Shown here: piece by piece, positions 11,578 to 21,741 of the stretch | How the letters are laid out: each line of letters begins with the position of its first letter | Numbering within the stretch: the first letter of the stretch is position 1 | Origin: Pseudeuparius sepicola | Lineage: Eukaryota; Arthropoda; Insecta; Coleoptera; Anthribidae | Assembly: GCA_963920635.1 (NCBI GenBank) | Contig: OY987298.1 | Location: 36,859,787-36,923,786, forward strand | Direction: 5' to 3' | Length of the DNA stretch: 64,000 nucleotides | The notes under the pieces: generated by a model | What the model saw: only the letters and a program-made list of their open reading frames with translations | Database searches by the model: none | What the model was told of the DNA's origin: nothing | Translations under genes and position numbers: made by a program

Positions 11578-12420
11578 TAGAAAAAACCTTGTACACGCGC
11601 ACGCCTATCTCAACAGCACAGTATGTTGCTTTCCATAACACACTAACGGTAAATCATAGTACCTAGGCGATGAAAGAAAGACACAGGCGGTCTACGCACT
11701 ACGCGCACCGCCTCACGTACTGGTAATTTATATTTTATTGCCCGAAAGCCGGCGCGATTTTACTGGTGAAATATTATGCGGCGACTGGGGCAGTCGAGAA
11801 CGGTCTGGTTCGGTCTGGCCGGGCGGTCGGATTGCGATTGCACCGGATGAAACTGGTTACAGCGGGCACAGCCAGGCAATAGCGGCAACGGAGGAGAAGG
11901 CCAGCAAACGGGTGGGTGACGACCGTGGGCCTCTGGCCCACTATATGCAAGGCTTGGCCGAAGTGCGCAACAACAATGTTGACAAAGCCACAGTGCCACA
12001 GTATATTTGGTTTCCACTAAACGGACAAAACAAAAACCGTTGACTGACGTATTAATAAAGACTGCTCACGGCTGTCATGTTTGACAGTTCTCTGGCTGAC
12101 CATGCGCTTCCCGGAGACAAAATATAATGCAAAATACATTGTTGACCATAGGCGCCATCTACTTACCAGGACATGAAGCTATAGCCGAGAGAACTCTTAT
12201 TAATACGTCAGTCAACGCAAAAACTCTTGTTGAAAAAGACGAAACTGCCACTTTTTACAAAGTTTTTGTGAACAGCTGCTGTTGTATTTTTAGAGACCTG
12301 TTATTCGGAAGCGGAAAGTTCAACGAGTTTCGACGTCTTTACAAACCGAGTCTGTCTAGTCTAGTAAACAACAAGTGGCGTTGTTCATTTCCCATTTCTT
12401 TTTAATTTTCTTTGTACAGT
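11578..12420. other. CpG-rich non-repeat DNA, possible promoter region
   Basis: The stretch is unusually rich in CpG (CGGTCTGGCCGGGCGGTCGG, GCCAGCAAACGGGTGGGTGA) and is not an inverted repeat. Overlapping ORFs on both strands (about 85-101 codons) lack family motifs. It may be the promoter or 5-prime region for the minus-strand candidate exon ending at 11577. Confidence 0.3.
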
Positions 12421-12707
12421 GAAAACCGAGTATCGACGCAAGAATCATCCGGAAGAATTCAGAAGCACACAGCACATATGTATCAACCACCAGCAATAAT
12501 AAAAAAAATCATCTTCTCTAAACATTTTGAAAACTGTTGTCTTCTAAACAAATACAAACAAACAACACCCTAGTTCATTTGGAGGAAAAACTGAAGACAG
12601 AAACGAATACTTTGTTAGCTTGGTGGAAATAAAGTACACATATTGTCCGAGTTTTGTATTCTGTTTTCTGTATTTTCAAAAAACAAAACACAAACAAAAC
12701 AGAAACT

Positions 12708-13000
12708 CGACTATAGTCTATCCAAGTTACAGAGGCAGTAGATGTAAACAAAATCACAAGAACGCATTGCGATCGATTACCAGGGTCGGACTAATAGGTA
12801 TATGAGATTCTGCAACATGTCTGCGCGCGATCCATGAAACTCGACTGAGGGAAGAGCCGGCCCTGCATTCTACTCACCGCCTAAACACTTGAGATTTTAC
12901 GAGGGCCAGACCAATAAGAGAATAGGTCACATCGCGACCACGTGGTGGCCAATATTTTGAGTCACTGCCTCTGTAACTTGGATATAGTATATATAGTCCG
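12708..13000. mobile_element. TIR element ending ...TATCCAAGTTACAGAGGCAGT
   Basis: The TIR containing TATCCAAGTTACAGAGGCAG at 12719-12739 is inverted at about 12964-12984, with outer CGACTATA/TATAGTCCG. The 293-bp body has a CpG-rich, non-coding centre. It sits just downstream of the candidate terminal exon at 13106. Confidence 0.75.
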
Positions 13001-13105
13001 TTTCGTAGAAAACCGGCTTTTTTACAGTACATACTATTTTAGGGATTGGTAATACTGTGCGTAATGCACAAGCTTAACCCCTAGCCAGTGTAATTTATTT
13101 AATTT

Positions 13106-13209
13106 TCAATCCATGCCGAACCAGATAATTGGCCAGTCGTGCTCGTTGCGGACTTCGCCGTTCGGGCTCGTGCGGTCTTCTTCCTTCAGGTTTGGCAAGG
13201 CATAATATC
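13106..13209 (-). CDS. candidate 3-prime terminal exon, unidentified gene
   Basis: A short minus-strand open frame begins after ATTAAG and reads YYALPNLKEEDRTSPNGEV then RNEHDWPIIWFGMD and stop. Codon third positions are GC-rich (GCC, CTG, AAG, GAC, CGC, AAC, GGC, GTC), out of keeping with the AT-rich surroundings, which argues for real coding sequence. An AATAAA lies 7 bases past the stop (13094-13099). The acceptor lacks a good pyrimidine tract. I do not recognise the peptide. It could be the end of gem, of another gene, or a transduced fragment. Confidence 0.35.
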
Positions 13210-15582
13210 CTTAATGCATACCTAGTTACCACCTTCTTCTAATCCCAAGAAACAGCATCGTAAATTAAGAATAAAAGTACTACCTACACTATTTTATATT
13301 TCGATCCCTGTTCGGCAGACTTAAAAAGCTTATGAAGGGCAAAAATACCTTATAAATGATGTACAATTCGCTCCAGCTACTGCTATTTTCGGCCATTATT
13401 CCAGCATATTTAATTTTGGGAACCAGGGGCCAGAGGGACTTTTCCATAATAATTAACAGTTTTTAAATTTTCGATATCTACTTTCTTAGGTAAAGATGAT
13501 GGGTGGCCACGATCTCGGCCGAGTAAGTATTATTGTTTCGCCAACAGTTTCTGTCAGAAACTGCCTCTAACTTTTATAATCCGAATAAAATGAAATAATT
13601 GAACTAAAAACTAACCAAGGTTTGAAAATGTAACCATTATTTAAGCGTATAAAACAGGACAATAGAGTGTAATTAATAAATAGAAAATTGACATTTCATT
13701 ATTCTAATAGCAAATTGATAATAGAAAAGGCAAGTAAAAATTAATCTCGTGTTGGCAAAATTACCAAGTCTCTATAAGAATAAACCCCTAAAGAGTCAAT
13801 AAATTATTTCTGAAAATCACCAACACTCACTGTGCATACCAACCAAAAATTCTGCACTTGTTTAAAAACATAAGCGTTAATTGGAATTCATATGGCTGAT
13901 CTTTTCTAATTTAAAACTAAACACATAAATTTTAAAGAAATAAGAACAAAGAATGTGCACGAATTAATAGGAATAACTTACACTAAGAGAAATATTAAAC
14001 TTAAATATTTGTATACAGTGATCCAGAAATGACTACAGTGTCTGTATAAAAAAAGTTACTTTGTTCAGACAAGGGCACACAATCACAATCACTTTTGACT
14101 GTCCTGTGAGGCAAACCAGTCTTAACTAAGATCATACGTAACCATACTATGACTGTAGAACCCTGTACCAGAGCAAAATTTAGGCCCATTTTAAGACCCC
14201 ATATTCCCTTTACAAGAAGTAAAAGGAGTCTCTTAATTTTTACGTGTACTTACAGCCTACATAGTGAGGTAATCATTTGTGGATCACACCAAAAATAATT
14301 ACACTTTGTATGCTTATTTTCGCAAAGGCTTCCGTACGTTCAAAAATCGCAAGAATTTAAAAAGTGCGTAGCCTAACAAAACTAAAGTCAGTGATGATAT
14401 GTACTATTGACCATAATCACTGATGGAGTCAATACGACCATTGGGATACGACTCACTGAGTTAGTGTTTTGCGTAGCAGAGAATTTGTCCTTATTCTGTG
14501 GTTGTAATGAAAGCTACTACAAGGGAGCAACTACTGTACTAGTATGATATAAGAGCAAGAATACCAACTGATGTACCCTTGTCTATCCATAGACAAGGGA
14601 TGTACTGATATCTTAATTATATTTTATATTACATTTATATCTTACATACATTTTAAAATTTTATTGGAACCTGCACCTAAGTGATACCGTCCATTTGTAA
14701 ACGATCACCCATTATGATCGTCGCCGAACTAAAGTATTAAGAGTCATGACCGCGCAGACAAGATAAAGATAAAGGTGTTTAGCTATTTATCCAGCATTGA
14801 CGTAACCACAAATTTATGATTTAATGCAACTTTCATCTAGTTAAATACATAATTGATTATTGATTATAATAGCATACGTATTGCCAATATTATTCGCATC
14901 GTAAATGAAATTTAGCTAAGTATTTATAGTGGTGAGTTACGGAGAATAGCTTATTTTATATTTTTGTTGCAGGCCGTTGCATCCAATATTCCTAGCCACC
15001 CAAAAAGCTTGCCATCATTTTATAAAGTGCTTTAAAAAAGCCAATATGGGAAAACTATATCAAGGAGCCTGTCCCCGTTCAGAAAAACGATATTTTGATT
15101 TTTTATTTTATTTTTCAAAAATGAATAACACCACTTAAATAAATCACCTTTAATAGATTTTAAATCGTCTAAACTGATCTTAAATTGGAGGAAAATGTCG
15201 TGATAACATAAATAAATTCTTTGCAAACGGAGAATTGCATGCTTCATCTTATTAAATTAACACAGATTTGTTAATGAACCACAAATTCCGCTAATCAGAA
15301 CTAGTTTACAAGCGCAGAGTGAAGCAATGCAAAATTTCCGATAATTAGGCATTTTTACAATATACATGGTGTCTCCGCTTTCCAAAATATACTGATAGCA
15401 AAGACAAAACAATCGAGAGAATCGGACTGCCAAAGAACTTAATTTTTTGGCTTCTAGATGCAATAGTACAAACTTTCAATAGAACCCTTTGTGTATGATT
15501 TTTTTGTAAATTTAAGTTCACATAATATATTGCTAAAAGAAAAAGTAAATATCAACATATTTTACATATTTACTTAACCCAC
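13210..15582. other. no confident gene; possible plus-strand microexon at 13489-13522
   Basis: TTTCTTAG precedes 33-34 bases (GTAAAGATGATGGGTGGCCA...) followed by GAGTAAGT, a splice-bounded microexon-like unit that is open in all or most frames because it is so short. Otherwise only AT-rich sequence and the palindrome at 14577. Confidence 0.25.
14577..14600. repeat. perfect short palindrome CCCTTGTCTAT..ATAGACAAGGG
   Basis: Eleven paired bases lie around CC. A similar palindrome, CCTTGTCTAGGATAGACAAGG, occurs at about 59755-59775, so this is probably a dispersed repeat end rather than a local structure. Confidence 0.7.
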
Positions 15583-16393
15583 TGGGTGGAATGCATAAAA
15601 AGTAGTCGATGCTAATGCTTCAAGTAAGTACTACATTTATGAAGTTTCTACTATAAGAACGAAGCATATACTACTCTCCATAGTACATGCTACTATGCAC
15701 TTGGTATACAGAATGTCAGACTAAGCAAGCTACCGGGGTCTAAATAATTCATTACCTCAAACTCACCCCCAGCCAACCCCCAGTACAAGAACGAATATAG
15801 AATATAGGATATAGAAGAAGGTACTATGCTTTAGAAGCATCTACTAGTTTAGTAGTATTTACTCCAGTCTAAGCGAAGTTGGTGTTTCAGAAACTTCAGC
15901 CACTGCAAATTAAGTGCTCTTTTAAATTATTATGAATGTGCGTCGCAGAAAAGTATACAATCAATTGAGACGATAGAATGATGACATATATCATAAATTA
16001 TTTAGGTAATTATCGTAAATTGTGCAGTTTTATAATATTTATAAATTCCTAATTTGTATAAAATTAAGTTAATTTCACAGTTTGGCATTTCAGGTTGAAT
16101 AGAGAGAATGTAGAGTGGCTTGCACATTATTTTCTTAATAATTATTATGATCCTATATAGAGAAACAAGAAAAATGGAGGTATTTTAATAAGTTTAGGTG
16201 ATTCTAGTAAGGTAATTGTAAAATTTAGAAAATGTTTGACACGTCATGCGCGCACCACACGAAGTAGTAGTAGATACTTCTGTTTGGCCGTACAGTGCAT
16301 AGAAGCAGATGCTTCTATGTAAAAGCAAATGCTACAAAGTAGATACTTTTTGGTGAAGCATTAGCACCTACTACTTTTTATGCATTCCACCCA
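15583..16393. mobile_element. non-autonomous element with TIR TGGGTGGAATGCATAAAAAG
   Basis: TGGGTGGAATGCATAAAAAG continues TAGTCGATGCTAATGCTTCA and is inverted at 16340-16393. Subterminal ATGCTTC/GAAGCAT and GTAGTAG motifs recur about ten times on both sides, as in hAT-like ends. No target duplication is obvious and there is no transposase. It lies 55 bp from the solo LTR. Confidence 0.75.
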
Positions 16394-16448
16394 TTATATC
16401 ATTGCAATCATAAAAATTAGCCCTCCCAAAATATCCACAAATAAACCT

Positions 16449-17019
16449 TGTAACACGACCAACCACCCTCCTGGAGCCAGCACCAGGACCACCCGTGTTT
16501 CAACGCGCGGACGCCGCCACTCCTCGCTCCCCGGGTAGTACGAAAGCGCTCCGTACCAGCCCTCGCGAGAGCGCGCCGGTCGGTACCGCCGTCTACGCGA
16601 CCCGGCCGAGACTCCACCCCCAGCATCGATCCGTCCGGCCAGCGCCGACGGGTATAAGAAGAGCCAGCCAGCCCTCAAGGAGCAAGTCGCTCTCGAGCTT
16701 CTTCAGTCAACAGCCTTCCACCCTTGGAACATTGACTGGACTCGAGACCTCTGCTGCCCCGGCGCTTCAGGCTCTGCTTCCCCCCCTTGGGAACTCTGCC
16801 CGGACCCGAGCCAGTTGAACAGTGCGACCAACACCCCTTCGCTGCCCGGCGCCCCACGGCCCGGCCGAACCGCTGCAGTTCTTCACATCGTGGCCATCTC
16901 TTATTGTATTTATTTAACTAACTCACCTGTTATCTGACGTGCCAATAAATACCTTAACCTGTGTGGATTAATTTCATTCGAGGAACGGACACCCAGATAC
17001 ACGAGAAGAGGGAGTTACA
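16449..17019 (+). mobile_element. solo LTR, probably Ty3/Gypsy
   Basis: The element begins TGTAACACG and ends GGGAGTTACA, giving TGTAAC...GTTACA inverted ends, flanked by the 4-base direct repeat ACCT (16445-16448 and 17020-17023). A TATA motif (TATAAG, 16653-16658) sits mid-element, and AATAAA (16944-16949) lies before the 3-prime end, matching U3-R-U5 order on the plus strand. GC content is far above the flanks. No internal region or second LTR is present, so recombination between LTRs is inferred. The 107-codon ORF inside is not a gene. Confidence 0.85.
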
Positions 17020-17041
17020 ACCTGGTGTTTATAATCATATC

Positions 17042-18119
17042 CAGGGTGTTTCAGGAAACCTGGCATAACTGCTGGAGCGTACAGAACTTCAAAAAATATA
17101 AATAAAATTCTTATTGACCACGTGTCTATCGTCTTTAGTTTCTTAGATACAAGGCGTCCAAGTTTACTTTTTAAAATTGAATATTGACCGTATCTTCTAC
17201 TGTATAATAGGTACATTATTGAAATTTGGCACTACTGTGTTTTTGGGGATGGAAAATAAGCTGAAAATGTCAATTTCTACGTATCTCACAGAGGGCACCA
17301 ATTGCGCTGTTTTTGGACCGTGTTTTTACATGTAACTTTTTTGAGGTTATGTTTTTGGTCTTGTAGGTTCAACATTTTAGTGTTCTCGTTCTGCAACAAA
17401 AAGGTATTCTCGTTTCATAACGATAAAATCAACTGTTTGCATTGAAATTGGTAAAATGTGCTCCAAAACACCTGTTAACTCCAACATTCGAAACATAAAA
17501 TTTTTACCTATCGCTTTCAAATGTTATAGATCAACTACTATAAAAATCCCTATGATGTACCAAAAATTATTTGTTTTCAAAATGGAAAGAATCGAATTTG
17601 ACAAAATTTTGACTGCCTATTTCAAGAAAACCAATAGTGTTTTGACCAATGTCTATTTGGCATTTTTTCATAATTTTCAATGTGCAGTTAGTTTGTAATA
17701 TTTAAAAGAGGTAGGTGAACATTTTATGTTTCCAATGTTGGAGTTACCATGTGTTTTGAAGCACGTTTCGTCAATTTCAAGGCAAACACATGCACTAAAA
17801 TGATAAACCTGCAAGATCAAAAAGATAAGATCAAAAAAGTTACGAGTAAAAACACGGTCCAAAAACAGCGCAAGTGGCGCCCTCTGTGAGATACGTAGAA
17901 ATTGACATTTGCAGCTTATTTTCCACCCCCAAACACATAGTAGTGCCAAATTTCAATAATGTATGCACCTACCTAGTATACAGTAGAACATGCGGTCAAT
18001 ATTCAATTTTAAAAAGTAAACTAAAGACGATAGACGCATGGTAGATAAGAATGTTATTTCTATTTTTTGAAGCTATGTATACTCCAGAAGTTATGCCAAG
18101 GGTTTTCTGAAACACCCTG
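17042..18119. mobile_element. foldback element with about 450-bp arms, CAGGGTGTTTC ends
   Basis: CAGGGTGTTTCAGGAAACC at the left is inverted at the right as TTCTGAAACACCCTG followed by TA. Arms of roughly 17042-17490 and 17670-18119 share blocks such as ATACGTAGAAATTGACATTT and GCGCTGTTTTTGGACCGTGT. ORFs in the two arms encode near-identical peptides and are not genes. A fragment of the same family lies at 44806-44960. Confidence 0.85.
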
Positions 18120-18125
18120 TATATA

Positions 18126-18942
18126 CAGAGTGTCTTACTTAAGAGTGAAACAACCTTATATAACTTCTTTAATTTTTAACCGACCAGAACGAAATTTACC
18201 AAAGGTAGATGGCATTGTTGCCTACTTATTTCCAAAAAATTAGTTGTCTACATCAAAGTCATAGCCACCTATGATGCCACAATCGAAGTTAAAAATTCGA
18301 AAGTCATATTAGGCTTTTTTTCAAAAAATGTAGGTACTAATAAAAGTTGTTCAGAATCGATCCAGAACCCTAAATCCAAAATTTTGTCAAAATAAAAAAA
18401 TATTAAATAAAAAAAATTAAGTAAAAATTAAAAAAAAAATTGTTTTGTAGCTTTTAATTATTTTTTAATTTTAATTATTAATGATTACTTTTTGAAAACA
18501 ACTTGCCTTCAAACCTTCCACGGCAGACTTTTCAGGAAATTCTTAAAATGCTATTTTTTGGAAATTTTTTGATTTTGACAAAATTTCGGATTTAGGGTCC
18601 TGGATCGATTCTGAACAACTTCTTTTAGTACATTTTTTTGAAAAAAAAAATGCCAAATATTATGTTTGTATTCTTAGCCTCGATTGTGGCATCTCAGGTG
18701 GCTTTGACTTTTGATCGTTCTTTGATTAGACAACTAATTTTTTGGAAATAAGCAGGCAACAATGCCATCTATCTTTGGTAAAAATTTCGACTTTTACGAC
18801 AAAACGATATTTTCAAAGTTATTATGCAACTCTTATATAAAACTTCTTTCTCTACCGGCAAATATTAGAGAAAAAAAACTTTGTAGGTGGATATATAAAG
18901 CTTTTGGCTTATTTTGGCGAGTACGCCTGAGTTTACACCCTG
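18126..18942. mobile_element. foldback element with about 230-bp arms, adjacent to the previous one
   Basis: TA/CAGAGTGTCTTAC at the left and TTTACACCCTG/TA at the right enclose inverted arms sharing ATCGATCCAGAACCCTAAAT, CAACAATGCCATCT and ATTGTGGCATC. The centre is a pure A/T tract. It shares a short TATA junction with the element ending at 18119, so the two lie end to end. Confidence 0.8.
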
Positions 18943-21741
18943 TATATCTGCAGAATGCTTTTTTACTTAGTTGCAAAGGTGGTTATTACAATTTAATAGA
19001 TCTTTTCACTTTTCATTTTTCAAAAATAAAGTAAACGTATGGAATAAGCCGATCGAGAACATACGATTGTATGTTGTTTTTAGCAAGTATGTATTACGCA
19101 TGATTGTCTTTGTTATTAGTTCGAAATTGTGTTTTTATAGATGACGCGATATGATCAGTTGACTACTTGCAGGGATAATAATAAACATTAATAAAGGCAA
19201 TTAAGACTTAAGTTGCCATATTTTGCATACGCAGTGGCGACGAAACACGCTCAAAAAATCGATTTAAATAATCTACGATACTTCTGGAAAAATAAACGAA
19301 CGATTTTAAACTATTATATGTGGAATGTTAGAAAAAACGTCTACTCATTAGAACAGATATTTTTACTTAGCAAATGCTATAATAATAATTTTGCTTGTCA
19401 ATATAGTAGGCCGCATGCAGCAAAGCAACGCACCCAAATGTTTTCAGTCGTTATTCCCGATTCACCCGATTCCAACCGTATTTTCAAGAATCGCATTGGT
19501 AACATCATGAGCGATGATTGTTGACGTTGGATGGGTCAGTTAAATATACACAAACATGTACGTCAAAAATTAACCTTGAATAGGTACTGAAAACTTAAGA
19601 AATAACCAGTTTTTACTCGAGTAACAAAGCAATGTTGTTCATGTATATGCTTATTTCCGCGAAATTCTTGACCTCTGCTCTGATGTAAACATGAATAAAT
19701 GGTGTGATGATTGATTTTTGTTTTTTGATGAAAATATTAGTTTTTTTTTTGTAAAACAGTGCTCAAAGAATTGATGCTGGGAAATTATCTAAAATCCATA
19801 TATGTAGAATTTGTATTTCCTCCATCTAGCAGTATTAGGTCAAAATTAAAGTTAAATATTCTAATTTAGAGCAAACTAATGTTCTTAATCTTGGAAAAAT
19901 ATTTAATAATCCTTTATTTAAATATAAACTTCAAGATTAAGAGAATTAGAAATTGAGTTTAAGAAAAATTTAGGTGAAATTGATTCAATAATAATATGTA
20001 TAAATCTATGGAAAAAAATAGAGGAGAAGCTCTATCTTAGATTAAAAGAGTTTTTCTTCTTTTAATTTTTGTTCCGTAAAATGTTGCTAATCAACTAAAA
20101 ATTTTAATAGCTTTAGGAGAATTTAAGTTAGCTTTTTTCAGTTATTAAGTATATTTCTTAAATGCTTCAATGGTATATAATTGCGAATTTTGTAAAAAAA
20201 ATGCCGACGAAATAAATTCTGTAAAACAATAATTTTATTTAAATTTTGCGTTTCCCTTAATGTTTCCAGAGTGCTTCGAGTATATTTGACTTATGTCTTA
20301 TCAATACCTCTGTAACTGATTGGATTAATCCGTTATTAATCTAAAATTTCTCATCCTACGTTTTATGTTTCCTTGGTAGGTAAATTGATAAATTATGACA
20401 TAACACCAGCGCAGTGTTGTTCTGGTTTTATATTCTTTGGTTTAATAACATATTCCTACAACGCGACAATAACACGGACTAGTTCAAACCAGAATTTATT
20501 TTCGACTTATTTATATACATATAACGGCCACAATAATACAGCTAATTCACTCTTGTTTCTAAATATAAACTAATAAAAATTCCGTCCGTCATACAATCAT
20601 AGCTTATTATCTTTCGTTACAAAAGCACCTAGATTTTTAACCACTAACTTGTACTTCTAAGTGACAAAATCCCAACGGAAATAATACTAATTTCCAATTC
20701 AATCAGAAACACGAATTACCGAATTGAAAGCACATAGAACATCATAAACAGTGAATGACACGTCACTGCCGTTCGTGCTAAGCTGCATACAGATGCTATC
20801 ATCCACAGTTTTACGGCGCCTATTGTGGGAACACAGAAAATATAAGTTTCTACACAAAAGCAAATGCAGCAATAGTCCTTCTCACTATTTTTTTGCACAG
20901 AAAATAATGTCTGATTTCGCAGATCTAATTTCAATGCTATTTAACGCTTTTTTATGGCATTTTTATTTTTTTTTGTACTTGTACCTCTGACCGAGGTGAT
21001 CCAGCGAAAAAATCGAAAATATGGAACTTATCATACCCTTTCGTTCCGCGCCCGATCAAATGAATCAAATAAAAGTTCAAACCAAATAAAGCTAACTACC
21101 ACAAACAATACATATTTTCAAGTGTGTAGCCTAGCAAACCTGGATATTGGTGGTTTGAACCCAACCAACTGATTAACAAGGCATTATATCACGGTCACCG
21201 GACCAGCAATTAACACTTTACTTTTATGGTAATTGATAAGGATTCATTCATTATAATAAAAAAACTTCAATCCTCCATCGCCGAATTATAAAATAAGCGT
21301 ATATAATTTTAACTTCTATCATTGAGTAAAGGAACTCAATACTTCTGGACAATCTTTATTTCATTATTCAATTCAATACGTTTTTTCTAATTATTTTTGC
21401 AAGGAAAAGTTTTTATCAAGAATGGCGACTTGTTTCGAGAAACTAAATAATAAAAAATTTCCCATCTCTGAACACTAATCCGGGGACACACTGTATATTT
21501 TTTAATTACTCTCAAAATCTTTCTTCCAAAGGCTCCCAAATAAAAAAGTTTATAGAGCAAACTGATAACATATTTATATATTTATATTACAAATATAACA
21601 TATAAGTAAGTATGTATATATATTTTGTTCATTTAAAACTGAACTCAACTGAATCACCATGTATTTTGGAAATATAAAAAAACTGGCAAGCTTTAAATCA
21701 AAATATGAACAATTTTTAAAATTACATATTTTGGATATATA
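18943..21741. other. AT-rich intergenic or intronic DNA
   Basis: Apart from the candidate exon at 20720-20819, only spurious ORFs are seen, including a 103-codon plus-strand frame at 19213 with AT-driven composition. Confidence 0.4.
20720..20819 (-). CDS. candidate exon, possibly downstream gem exon
   Basis: A pyrimidine-rich tract ending CACAATAG precedes a 100-base open segment, followed by TTCG/GTAATT, a weak donor. If entered in phase 2, as exon F at 31195 leaves, it reads RRKTVDDSICMQLSTNGSDV then SFTVYDVLCAFNS with no stop, exactly 33 codons and phase 0 out. The composition looks protein-like, but I do not recognise it in the CP2 family, where the SAM-like region would be expected. Chance remains possible. 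Confidence 0.25.

Noticed and set aside
11738..12043. Overlapping 101- and 85-codon ORFs on opposite strands
   Set aside because: CpG-rich DNA opens several frames at once; neither has a recognisable domain.
16394..16857. Pro/Arg/Ser-rich ORFs of 60-107 codons on both strands
   Set aside because: They lie in the GC-rich solo LTR; the open frames reflect composition.
19213..19524. 103-codon plus-strand ORF
   Set aside because: AT-driven composition, no motif, no borders; expected by chance in a window this size.
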